DNA of 64,000 bases from Mycolicibacterium crocinum (GCF_022370635.2 NZ_CP092362.2:2418001-2482000), one strand, 5' to 3'. Shown: positions 39,248 through 47,606, numbered from the stretch's first letter. Notes: generated from the sequence alone by a model not told the origin. Translations and numbers: made by a program.

Positions 39248-40452
39248 CGCGTTCGCCCGTGTACGTAGTCCACGAGATCCGCCAGCATGTCACGGTGGCG
39301 GCTGTGCGGGAACCAGTCCAGGCTTGCCAACACCGCCGCTGCCTTCTCGGCATGTGCCGCGGCGACATCGCGTGCGTGTCTCAGCGAGCCGACATCGTGC
39401 ATCAATTCATACAGCCACCGAACATCATCGATGCTTTTGCACTCCGACGGCCGTTGCTGCTGTAGGCGCCCCTCGAGTTCGGCGCGTCCCGACTCCGACA
39501 GCTCGCCTCGAGTAGTCAGCGAATCGAGGAGCTCTGTCACACCCAGTTCGCCGTCCACACTCGGACGCCGCTTCGCCATAATCGCCACGGCGCGAGCCTG
39601 ATCCGATGGTTCGGCGTGCCGCACGGTGTGCAACAGCATGAGAGTTCGCTTGCCCTCCCAGATGTCCCCACCGATCTCTTTGCCGTACTCCTCCGGGTCG
39701 CCACGAAGGTTGAGCAGATCGTCGGTTATCTGAAAGGCTGCGCCGAGATGGCGGCCGAAAGACTCAAGCGGCTCCATGCGATCGGGCGCCGCCCCGGCCG
39801 CGATCGCGCCGGCTTGCAGGGGAGTGATGAACGTGTACCAACTGGTTTTCAGCTCCACCATCTTCAGGTAGTCGGCATCATTGAGCCGCCACCTGTTCGA
39901 CCGCACCCAGTCGAGCTCTAGGGCCTGTCCGTCGACAGTGAGCCGGGTCATCTTGGCGACGGCCCGCAGGATGCGCAGCGCCGGCCCGAGTCCCACTCGT
40001 TCGACATTGTCGAGCAGCGGTTGCAGAGAGAGCGAGAGCATGGCGTCGCCGACATTGATGGCGATTGGCACGCCGTGGTCGATGTGCAACGTGGGTTTGC
40101 CACGCCGCCACCAGGATTCGTCCTCGATGTCGTCGTGGATCAGGAATGCATTGTGATAGAGCTCCAGAGTGGCGGCCGTAGGCAGCACGGCTTCGAGATG
40201 GCCGCCGAGTCCAAGACACGCCGCGATGCTCAGCGCCGGCCGAAGGGCCTTTCCGCCCCGTAGTGGGTAATCGAGGATGAGGTCGTAGAGGCCGCCTTCT
40301 TGGCGTTCATCCGGTCCGTAGAGTCGAGCGATCTCCCCGTCGCAGGCCTCTTTGCACAGCGCGAGATAGTCGTCAAGCGACCGGGCCGCCAACGGTTGCG
40401 TGCCCCTCGCAAACGACCTAAGGATGGTGGATGTTGGCGAGGCCGAGGTCAT
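39244..40452 (-). CDS. Isoprenyl (polyprenyl/geranylgeranyl) diphosphate synthase
   Basis: A 402-residue trans-prenyltransferase. The GGKALRPAL substrate-binding block is near residue 66. The first Asp-rich motif is DDIED followed by the distal RRGKPTLH (about residues 106-121). The second motif is QITDDLLNLRGDPEEYGKE near residue 240, where the last Asp of the usual DDxxD is Asn; this DDxxNL...EYGK...D...EGK layout resembles eukaryote-type GGPP synthases. The position before the first motif is occupied by H and N rather than aromatics, which would favour longer products (inference). The ATG lies inside the shell-like gene (35-base overlap). Confidence 0.9.
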   Translation of the reverse strand: MTSASPTSTILRSFARGTQPLAARSLDDYLALCKEACDGEIARLYGPDERQEGGLYDLILDYPLRGGKALRPALSIAACLGLGGHLEAVLPTAATLELYHNAFLIHDDIEDESWWRRGKPTLHIDHGVPIAINVGDAMLSLSLQPLLDNVERVGLGPALRILRAVAKMTRLTVDGQALELDWVRSNRWRLNDADYLKMVELKTSWYTFITPLQAGAIAAGAAPDRMEPLESFGRHLGAAFQITDDLLNLRGDPEEYGKEIGGDIWEGKRTLMLLHTVRHAEPSDQARAVAIMAKRRPSVDGELGVTELLDSLTTRGELSESGRAELEGRLQQQRPSECKSIDDVRWLYELMHDVGSLRHARDVAAAHAEKAAAVLASLDWFPHSRHRDMLADLVDYVHGRTR

Positions 40453-41185
40453 CCGTGATCCTCAGGGCGTAGCGGATCCGTGCAGTGAGACGTATGTTGC
40501 CCGCCCCGGTTTCGCCGTCGATCTCCAGGCTGGGCGGAACGCTCACGGCAACGTCTACCGGCTCTTCACCGGGCGATGCCTCCGGGGCTGCGCCTTGGGG
40601 GATTCGCCGACGCCGGCCAAGCACAACGATTCGCGTGTCGGTGTCAGGTGCGTTGAGCCTCGTGCTTCGGTGCAGAGCATTGATGTTGCCCGCGGCTTGC
40701 AGTGGTTCCAGGGTGAAGGTTCCGCCCGAGAACTGATTGAGGTTCGTGAGCCCGACCGTATTTGTGATGAGGCAGGAGGGGGCCCGATACCCACCGTCCT
40801 CCACATGCGCGCGGGCGAGTATCAGCTTATTCAGAAGATCGGTGGAGGTGTTGTTTGTTGGCAGACTCAGCGTGGCATTGGTGTAGAGCTGCGGCAAAAT
40901 GGCGTTGTCGAAGATTCTTGCGAGCACCTTCGTCCTCGCCATCACTTCGGTGAGCAGCGCATCAGGGGTTGGAGCATTCGCCTGGGCCAGCGTTATTTGA
41001 AACGGCAGCTGCTGAAGTGTGAGGGGTACAAAACCAGAAGTGATGAACTTCCCATCCGCGACCGTAATCTGGCCAGGATCGCCCACGTCCCACTGCGGGA
41101 TGGCCTGCCAGACAATGCTGCACTGCGCGAAAGTCTCGCGAACCGCCTGGTTGGCCAAAGCAAATCGTTCAGCACTCATGTACAT
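40418..41185 (-). CDS. Candidate HK97-fold / encapsulin-like shell protein
   Basis: A 255-residue protein not assignable by an obvious motif, but whose layout follows encapsulin and HK97 capsid proteins. The N-terminal helix is followed by a strand ending DPGQITVADG. FVPLTLQQLPFQITLAQ then corresponds to the E-loop-to-spine-helix junction, and ALLTEVMARTKVLARIFDNAI looks like the long spine helix (compare EAA..LA..ED..IF in encapsulins). The P-domain/A-domain strand SCLITNTVGLTNL compares with VLLS...Y in encapsulins. A C-terminal block VDVAVSVPPSLEI...IRLTARIRYALRITDDLGLANI resembles the last strands of capsids and the L.DDA.A.L end of family 2 encapsulins. Length fits the 250-280 range. No protease, portal or tail genes are nearby, so it is not a prophage. 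Structure prediction is needed. Confidence 0.5.
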   Translation of the reverse strand: MYMSAERFALANQAVRETFAQCSIVWQAIPQWDVGDPGQITVADGKFITSGFVPLTLQQLPFQITLAQANAPTPDALLTEVMARTKVLARIFDNAILPQLYTNATLSLPTNNTSTDLLNKLILARAHVEDGGYRAPSCLITNTVGLTNLNQFSGGTFTLEPLQAAGNINALHRSTRLNAPDTDTRIVVLGRRRRIPQGAAPEASPGEEPVDVAVSVPPSLEIDGETGAGNIRLTARIRYALRITDDLGLANIHHP

Positions 41186-41289
41186 AACTACGAACCCCCG
41201 ACAAGTCGTAGATCTTTCGGCTCGATCATGGCAGAGGAAATCGACGCGCGCGCAATCAATTCACCGAATTTCCAAAATGGAGTAGTGAA
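41186..41289 (-). promoter_or_regulatory. Gap between cyclase gene and the tightly packed operon
   Basis: A 104-base AT-richer spacer on the coding (minus) strand. It is the only sizeable gap in the block and so the best place for an internal promoter of the eight-gene unit. No convincing -35/-10 pair or terminator is visible. GGGGG stands about ten bases before the ATG at 41185. Confidence 0.3.
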
Positions 41290-44200
41290 CTACTTGCTAA
41301 GCAGAACGATCTCCTGACCAGGATCCAATTCGCCACGCGAGATCGCGTCGCAGTGCGCTAAATGCAATGGCGCAACCGGATCATCGGGCAGCAACGCGCG
41401 GCAGCGCTCGAAAGCGGCTCGCGCTGCATCGACGTCACCTGCATCGAACAGGGCGAACGCCTCGTCGAAGGCGGGTTGCGCCGCACGCTTCGCATCCCGA
41501 AGATCAGGTGAATCCGCTTCGTACACCTCATAAATGACGACCGGCTTCTTTCGGTTGACCACCCTGACCATCTCCATGCGCCGCGCGCTGAACTCCGCCA
41601 GATGGGCAATGCGCCTATACGTCTGGTCGGAGATCAGCAACGCGGAACCATATCGCTTGTTGGTGCTCTCGATCCGCGCGGCCAGGTTAACTGCGTCGCC
41701 GATGAGGGTGAGCACCATGCGGTTAACTCCGCCGACCAGACCGACCCCCACGGTGCCGGTATTGATCCCGATACCGGCCCGCAGCTCCTCGGAACCGCGA
41801 GCCTTGCGTTCTTGGTTGTGCTCGTGCAGGGAGCGCAACATGCCCAACCCCGCTCGGACCGCGTCCGCCTCGGACTCGAAGACGGCGACGATCTCGTCAC
41901 CGCGCATGTCTTGGATCATGCCGTTGTAGCCGATGATCGGCATTTCCACCGCGCGCATGAACCCCGATGCCAAGTTGCCTGCCTCGGCCACATCCATGTC
42001 CTCGATCATGGTTGTGTAACTGCGGATGTCGCTGATGAGCACGGTCATCTCACGTTCGACGCGGTAACCGCTGCGCACGCGGCGGAGGTCGTCGATGTCG
42101 AGGATCCGCAGCAGTTCATTGGGCACGAAGCGCGATTGCACGTCGATGAGCGATTGCCGGTACTCGTCGGCGGCCCGCAGCCGCGCTTCGAGCTGGAAGT
42201 TCCACAGCGGTGCGGCCGCCTGGGCGCATAAGAAGGCGACTGCCTGTTGGTCGACGGTGCTGAAAACTCCTCCGGATTCGCCGTTCTCGGCATAGACGAC
42301 GCCGATTATCCTGTCGTGCAGAATGATTGGAGCGGCAAGTGTTGACGGCTTGGTTGCTGCGCGATCCGCGGCAACGATGACGGGGGAGCCGTCCTCGATC
42401 ACCCGACGCACGACATCCGCATCGTACGAGACCTCGGTCCATGGCCCATCGACGATCGAGATGGCGCCTCGGTCGTTGATGGCCCGAACCGTCAGGTGTT
42501 CCGATTCACCAGTGAGGAACAGAACTCGATCCGCACCGGTCGTGTCAGCCACCGACCCCAGAATGATATTGGCCAGAGTGTCCGCAGTTCGAGCGGCGGA
42601 CATCGAGTGAAGCAGCTGATGTGCCCCGACCGGATCGATCCCGGCCGAACCAGTCAGGTCACGGCGAAGTAGCCAGGGGTGGTCCCGTGCCAGCTTGTCG
42701 GTGCGTACCACGAAACCGAGGTTCAGCCATCGCTGGTATGCCGAGCGCAACATGTGTTCGCCGAGACTCGCTCGCCCCGTCTCCGTGTAGAGGGCAGCTG
42801 CTTCTTCGTGGGTGTACGCGCCCACTATGGGAAGCTGATTCTCCTCAGCAAGGGCGATCGCCTCGTGGAAGAAGCGATCTGCCTTGGTGTTCTGCCCGTG
42901 CGCTCGCGCCCACGCGCCCTGGATCAATGCGTAGGGCGCGGCATAGTTCTCGGGTGCGCCAGCCGCCCACTTCCGGTGCAGAGACAGAGCGCGGCGAACG
43001 AAGCGTGTCGTCGCGGAATCCTTTGGTGCGGAGTGGATCATGCTGAGGGCGCCGAGCATGTAAACGAGCTGTGAGGCGGGCACTCCCGTCAGGCCGTCGA
43101 TGTGCTCCATTGCTTCATGTGTGGCGGCGACCGCGCCGGCGTGGTCGCCGGTCCAGAAGTGCAGTCCCTGCCGCATCGCCGCGGCCGCCGCGAGTGCCAC
43201 CGTGTCGCCCTCGCGCCGGGCCGCCGGCAGTATCTCGCGCTCGTCATAGCCGCTCTCGCCAGCGAGCAGAAGCGGATCATCGCTGCGCCCCATGAGGTTG
43301 AGACAGATCTGCTGCATCCCTTGGCTGAGTGCACTGGGCACGGGTTGGGAACGGATGTGCGGGATTAGCGATCTGGCCAGGGCGTCGATCTCCGCCAGCG
43401 GACGGCCGAGCCAGAACGACTGCGAGAGCAGAACCGTGACCAGGAATCCGGCGTTCTCCTGGTCGCCTTGGTCGAGTGCCTCCTCGATGGCCTCGCGGAG
43501 CTGGCCCAATCCGTCGCGGATCGGATGGCGCCAATGCTTGATGTAGTCCAAGTGCATGAACACCGTCTGCGGGCGGGCCTCGCGGAATTCCGGACGCGCC
43601 GCCAGCGACCTGCCGACCTCGCCGAAGCGCTGGGCACCCTCGTAGTCACCGAGCAATACGAGGACGATGCCGTACCCGGCGATCACCAACGGCGATGACG
43701 GCGTGTGGCCATGAGCGAGAGTGAGATCGAGTTGCTTCCGAACGAGCAGGGGCAGAATGTTCGGCCGGATGAGAACGGCCATGTTGCACAACTCGGCGAG
43801 AATCGGGTGCAGCGCGATGACTCGCTCGTCCTCACAGTGCGGTAGCTCCAGCAGTCGTTCGTTGCTCCAGCGTCGCATCGTCATCTTCATCCGGATGACT
43901 GCATTACCCATGCGTGGTTTGCCGGCGTCGGCCGCCACCCGCTCACCGAGTTCATCGAGCGCGCGAAGCCCGATCTCGAGCGCATCCTGGAGGCGGTTCT
44001 CCACGACACGCCCTTTGAGGCGTAGATAGGCGATGCGCGCACGATCGGGCGGTTGGTCCAGGAACTCCTCGGCCTCGTCGAGCAATGCGTTGAGGGTCGC
44101 CACGTCACCGACGAGTAAGGCGGCGTCGGCGGCGTCGAGGTGTAACTGCCGCGTCAGGGTGAAGTGGGTGGCCCACCGTTGCTCGCCCAGCAGGTCCAGC

Positions 44201-45597
44201 GCACTGCGGCAGTAGTCCAGGGCCAGCGGAAAAGAAGCCTGGGCCCGGGCTTTTCGCGCGGCGCGTCCGACGACTTCGACGAAGTCGGTGCGTTCGGTGT
44301 AATCCGTCAGACCAAGACCAGCAATGCTCACGTGGCGCGCAGCTTCGAAGACCCGGTCGTCCCCGAGAGCGATCAGCCGTCGGCCGATGCGGAGATGAAT
44401 CGCGCGGGCATCGTCATCCGACAACCCCGCGCGCGCCGATTCAGCCACCCGGTCGTGGCTGAATCGGTAGTGGGCGTCACGGCTGATGGCGTTGGTGATC
44501 CGCTGTCCGCGGGCATCAAGGGCCTCGATCAGCCGAAGCTCGAGGCATGCCCACAGTGCACGTGCTACGACGTCAGGTGACTGCGCCGCGGCGGCGGCGG
44601 CATCATCGAGGTCGAACTCGTCGCCGATGCACGCTAGTGAACTCAACACCTCCCGGTCCGTGGGGCGAAGCTGGTCGAGATAGCGGGCCAGGAATTCGGC
44701 GGTGGTCGCGGAGACCTCGATAGACGTGAGAACCCGAAGGTCCCAGCTGGGCTGGCCCCCCGGGCCGACGGGCGTGAGCGCGCCTTCGCGCTGAGCGCGG
44801 TAGAAGAGTTGCCGGACTTGGAGCGGATTGCCGCCCGTCCGATAATGGAACTCTGCGGCCACGTCGCCCACCTCCACGCTGCGGCCGCAGACGTCGGCGA
44901 GCAACTCCTCGACATCTTCGCGGGCCAGCGGTTCGAGCTGGATAGCTTGCAGGCCATCGGATTTCAGAGCCGCGGCGATCGGATCGAACTCACCCGCCCG
45001 GTGCGCGCCCAGGAGCAGAACGTTGCGGAGGGACACCGTCAAGAGTTCGGCGAGCAGCAGCAGCGTGTCTTGGTCAGCCCACTGAAGGTCGTCAACCGCA
45101 AGCACCACCGGCCGATAAGAGGCTGTGGCGGAGAGCAGCCGAATGATGGCCCGGTGTAGCTGGCGGCGCGAGTCCGCCGCATCAAGATCGGTGGCGTGCC
45201 CGAAATCACCTAGGAGCGTGGCCAATTCGGGGACGAGTTCGGCGAGGGTGCCGGCGGTGCCCGACATTTCGCTGACGAGTTCGGTTTGCCAACGCACGCT
45301 CTCGGCAGGCCCGGTGGCCTGCATGCTGCGTACGACGGAGCCGAGCGCGCTAGCCAACGCCGAGTACGGCGCGGGCGCATCGGCTCGGCAGCGTCCATAA
45401 GCGAACACGCAGCCGCCCTTAGACGCCTCGATGCCAAAGGCCTGGATCAGGGTGGACTTGCCGACGCCCGGAGCGCCGCTGAACAACAAGCAGCCCCCGC
45501 CGGTCCGTCCCGCTGCTGCCACTGCCGCCCGAAGTTCGTCGATCTCCTGTCGGCGGTCGACGACGCGGCCGTCCAGGTCCAGAACCGGAGTCGTCAC
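41290..45597 (-). CDS. AAA-ATPase / TPR-like / GAF / class III nucleotide cyclase
   Basis: A 1435-residue signalling protein. The N-terminal STAND-type ATPase has Walker A GAPGVGKST near residue 41 and Walker B VVLAVDDLQWAD near 164. A long helical-repeat region (about 400-1000) follows. A GAF domain is at about 1010-1150. The C-terminal class III cyclase has both metal Asp residues (VLISDIRSYT and MRGDEIVAVF) and the transition-state Asn/Arg in GDAVNLAARIE, so it should be active; cAMP is the likely product. The GTG at 45597 overlaps a possible leader ORF (GTGA). It resembles large mycobacterial ATPase-cyclases such as Rv0386 in parts, but lacks their LuxR HTH. It may sense a signal and control the downstream operon. 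Confidence 0.88.
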   Translation of the reverse strand: MTTPVLDLDGRVVDRRQEIDELRAAVAAAGRTGGGCLLFSGAPGVGKSTLIQAFGIEASKGGCVFAYGRCRADAPAPYSALASALGSVVRSMQATGPAESVRWQTELVSEMSGTAGTLAELVPELATLLGDFGHATDLDAADSRRQLHRAIIRLLSATASYRPVVLAVDDLQWADQDTLLLLAELLTVSLRNVLLLGAHRAGEFDPIAAALKSDGLQAIQLEPLAREDVEELLADVCGRSVEVGDVAAEFHYRTGGNPLQVRQLFYRAQREGALTPVGPGGQPSWDLRVLTSIEVSATTAEFLARYLDQLRPTDREVLSSLACIGDEFDLDDAAAAAAQSPDVVARALWACLELRLIEALDARGQRITNAISRDAHYRFSHDRVAESARAGLSDDDARAIHLRIGRRLIALGDDRVFEAARHVSIAGLGLTDYTERTDFVEVVGRAARKARAQASFPLALDYCRSALDLLGEQRWATHFTLTRQLHLDAADAALLVGDVATLNALLDEAEEFLDQPPDRARIAYLRLKGRVVENRLQDALEIGLRALDELGERVAADAGKPRMGNAVIRMKMTMRRWSNERLLELPHCEDERVIALHPILAELCNMAVLIRPNILPLLVRKQLDLTLAHGHTPSSPLVIAGYGIVLVLLGDYEGAQRFGEVGRSLAARPEFREARPQTVFMHLDYIKHWRHPIRDGLGQLREAIEEALDQGDQENAGFLVTVLLSQSFWLGRPLAEIDALARSLIPHIRSQPVPSALSQGMQQICLNLMGRSDDPLLLAGESGYDEREILPAARREGDTVALAAAAAMRQGLHFWTGDHAGAVAATHEAMEHIDGLTGVPASQLVYMLGALSMIHSAPKDSATTRFVRRALSLHRKWAAGAPENYAAPYALIQGAWARAHGQNTKADRFFHEAIALAEENQLPIVGAYTHEEAAALYTETGRASLGEHMLRSAYQRWLNLGFVVRTDKLARDHPWLLRRDLTGSAGIDPVGAHQLLHSMSAARTADTLANIILGSVADTTGADRVLFLTGESEHLTVRAINDRGAISIVDGPWTEVSYDADVVRRVIEDGSPVIVAADRAATKPSTLAAPIILHDRIIGVVYAENGESGGVFSTVDQQAVAFLCAQAAAPLWNFQLEARLRAADEYRQSLIDVQSRFVPNELLRILDIDDLRRVRSGYRVEREMTVLISDIRSYTTMIEDMDVAEAGNLASGFMRAVEMPIIGYNGMIQDMRGDEIVAVFESEADAVRAGLGMLRSLHEHNQERKARGSEELRAGIGINTGTVGVGLVGGVNRMVLTLIGDAVNLAARIESTNKRYGSALLISDQTYRRIAHLAEFSARRMEMVRVVNRKKPVVIYEVYEADSPDLRDAKRAAQPAFDEAFALFDAGDVDAARAAFERCRALLPDDPVAPLHLAHCDAISRGELDPGQEIVLLSK

Positions 45598-45704
45598 AGC
45601 AGCGGACGCATCTTTGCGAGGACCGTCGATGGAACAGCTGCGTGCTGAATTCGCGGGTCGATCCGGACGTGCATGGCTAACCCCCCAGGGCCTAGTCCAT
45701 ACAT
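45594..45704 (-). CDS. Possible 36-codon leader ORF upstream of the cyclase
   Basis: A short frame beginning MYGLGPGGLAMHVRID ends with a TGA that overlaps the cyclase GTG (GTGA). TACGAT stands directly before its ATG. Such overlaps mark translational coupling, but the peptide has no recognisable feature and no ribosome site, so it may be chance. Confidence 0.25.
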   Translation of the reverse strand: MYGLGPGGLAMHVRIDPRIQHAAVPSTVLAKMRPLL

Positions 45705-45745
45705 CGTAATGACGAACCGGCCGCTACGCGCGGGATCGGAGACCC

Positions 45746-45794
45746 GTTGACTGCCTGGTAGGGCGCGCCTACGCGCAGTGAACTGGCAGTCAAC
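45746..45794. promoter_or_regulatory. Nested inverted repeats upstream of the cyclase (candidate operator)
   Basis: GTTGACTGCC (45746-45755) and GGCAGTCAAC (45785-45794) are perfect 10-base arms. Within them GTAGG (45758-45762) and CCTAC (45768-45772) form a second perfect pair around GCGCG. The region separates the minus-strand cyclase from the plus-strand gene remnant at 45830, so it may be an operator for the divergent pair. Confidence 0.55.
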
Positions 45795-45829
45795 TGTCGG
45801 ATGTGAACTCTGCGCGAGGAGAGACCCTG

Positions 45830-46218
45830 ATGGGCCAGGTCGACGTCGATTTGCCCACGACGCCTGCGCCCCGACCACCCCGGCGCTCGCTCGATCCGCC
45901 CGCGGAGTTTGCTGCGTGGCGCGACCAGCCGGTCACTGCCGCCCGCGCGGTCTACGCCGAAGTGGGCCCGGACGCCCAGTTGGAACTGATAGCCCATCGC
46001 GCCGACACAGCATCCTGGCTGCGGCGCGCAAAGCCGATGCACTGGACCGCATCATCGCGATGCTCAACAGCGTGCTGTGGACCATGGATCCCACCAGCGA
46101 CGGCTGGCGGCGCTACGTGACCCTGATGCTCGACGCCATCACGACGACCGCACCACGCCCACTGCAATCAGCCGTCCCGCTGCGTCTTCCGTCGCACACT
46201 GGGAGTCGGCCGTTGTGA
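45830..46218 (+). pseudogene. Frameshifted gene, TetR C-terminal-like end
   Basis: An ATG at 45830 with a good AGGAGAG ribosome site opens a frame reading GQVDVDLPTTPAPRPP and on to LELIAHRAD near nt 46010, after which it becomes Cys/Trp-rich nonsense. The sensible sequence resumes in another frame (ILAAARKADALDRIIAMLNS, then DPTSDGWRRYVTLMLDAI) and ends at 46218. The second part looks like the C-terminus of a TetR regulator (WRRYxxLxLDxx). A single-base indel near 46000-46025 would join the two. It may be a decayed regulator of the adjacent operon; the identity is uncertain. Confidence 0.45.
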
Positions 46219-46255
46219 TCAGGGAGTCTTCAATCGGCAGGGCGGTACTGTCGCC

Positions 46256-46897
46256 CTAATCGTCACCGGAGGTTGCCGCCCCGATGTCGAGGACTCCGCC
46301 GCCTACGACGTCGTCCACCTCCACCACCGGGTCGTCACGATCATCGAATTCCAGTCGCAGTGCGCGCGACATGATCGCGTGCATGACGTACATGGTGGTG
46401 GTGTAGGTGAACTCCAGAATGTCCTTGTCGCTGAACACTTCCCGGAGTTGTGTCATCAATTGGTCGGGCACGCGGCCCTGTTGGCCGGCCAGGCAGTCGG
46501 TGTAGGCCAGCAACAGCTTCTCGGCGCGGTCGAAACAATCCGCGGTCTGCCACGACGGGACCGCGGCGATCTTGTCCTCCGAAATCCCTGCCGCCCGGCA
46601 TGCCTTGCAGTGCTGGGAGAACACGAACTGGCTACCGACCACCCAGCCCGCCCGGATCTGGCCGAGCTCGCGATAGTCGGCGCGGATGCCGACTTCCTCG
46701 CGGTACAACCGGAATCCGCGCACGGCATGCCGAAGCGCCGCGGGGGAGTTCGCCATCACGGTCCACCAGTCACCGCGCGTCCCACCGATTGTGCCGGGTT
46801 CGGCAACGGGGTCGCGATCACCGAACATGAAGTCGTACATGCCGCGAGTGAAGTCGTCGGCTACCTCGGCGCGGGAGACCTGGTCTAGCGATGGCAT
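46256..46897 (-). CDS. Carboxymuconolactone decarboxylase / AhpD-like protein
   Basis: A 213-residue AhpD-fold protein. The redox motif is HCKACRAAGI near residue 95 (CxxC), preceded by the ELGQIRAGWVVGSQFVFSQ helix. CMD/AhpD proteins reduce peroxidase partners or act as gamma-carboxymuconolactone decarboxylases. There is no ahpC nearby. The upstream TetR gene on the same strand ends 29 bases before its start, so the two are likely co-transcribed and co-regulated. Confidence 0.8.
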   Translation of the reverse strand: MPSLDQVSRAEVADDFTRGMYDFMFGDRDPVAEPGTIGGTRGDWWTVMANSPAALRHAVRGFRLYREEVGIRADYRELGQIRAGWVVGSQFVFSQHCKACRAAGISEDKIAAVPSWQTADCFDRAEKLLLAYTDCLAGQQGRVPDQLMTQLREVFSDKDILEFTYTTTMYVMHAIMSRALRLEFDDRDDPVVEVDDVVGGGVLDIGAATSGDD

Positions 46898-46925
46898 TGT
46901 GAATTCCTCTCGGCAGGAACCGAAT

Positions 46926-47606
46926 TCAAGGGCGCAAGCCCGAGAAAATCAGCTCGGCGAACACCTCACCGATCTCCGTCAGTGAACGACGTCCGCCCGG
47001 TACGTACCACTTGTGGATCCAGTTGAACATGCCAAGTATTCCGTGCATCACGAGCCCTGCATCCAGGTCGCTGCGGAAAACGCCGGCCTTCACGCCCTCT
47101 TCGATGATGGCAAGCAGGGTGTCCACGTAGTCCTGGGCGTTCCTGCTGATGCCTTCGGCGTCGGGAATCCCGGCGATGTGCTGGCTCTCGCTGAACAGCA
47201 AGAACAGCTCCGGGTACTTCTGCAGATCTTCGACAAAACAGTGCAGTGCGGTCCGCAGTTTGACGTCGGCAGGCCCGTCGGAGTCCAACGCCTCACGGCA
47301 GTGGCGGGTCATTTCACGCGCAGGCTCCTCGACGAGCGCGATCAGCAACTCTTCCTTCGTTCCAACGTAGTAGTACAGCGATGCCCGATTGATGCCGACT
47401 TCGGCGGCCACGTCTTCGAGCCGGGCGCGGGCAAACCCCTCACGGCGGAACACCTCAGTCGCACCAGCCAGGATGCTGCGCCAGCGCTCGTTGGACGCCC
47501 GGTGATCTGCCGCGCGACGTTCTATGCGGCGCCTGGCGTTGTCGCTTTGCTGACGTGTGGCTGGGATCGGTCTCGCCTTCCAGTCGTGCTCTGTTCGCCG
47601 TATCAA
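46926..47606 (-). CDS. TetR family transcriptional regulator
   Basis: A 226-residue TetR regulator. The HTH is at about residues 44-90 (ILAGATEVFRREGFARARLEDVAAEVGINRASLYYYVGTKEELLIALV). The C-terminal domain (QKYPELFLLFSESQHI, HGILGMFNWIHKWYVPGG) matches the TetR group of acyl-CoA and lipid-metabolism regulators such as KstR2-like proteins. The start may be internal, because the first 25 residues are a basic extension. It probably controls the following AhpD-like gene. Confidence 0.85.
   Translation of the reverse strand: MIRRTEHDWKARPIPATRQQSDNARRRIERRAADHRASNERWRSILAGATEVFRREGFARARLEDVAAEVGINRASLYYYVGTKEELLIALVEEPAREMTRHCREALDSDGPADVKLRTALHCFVEDLQKYPELFLLFSESQHIAGIPDAEGISRNAQDYVDTLLAIIEEGVKAGVFRSDLDAGLVMHGILGMFNWIHKWYVPGGRRSLTEIGEVFAELIFSGLRP

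Noticed and set aside
34077..40452. Classical carotenoid biosynthesis cluster
   Set aside because: There is a prenyl synthase, a desaturase-like and a CrtC-like gene, but no phytoene synthase (crtB) or lycopene cyclase.
34077..45597. Prophage or phage remnant suggested by the capsid-like protein
   Set aside because: No terminase, portal, protease, integrase, tail or lysis genes are present, and the neighbours are metabolic enzymes.
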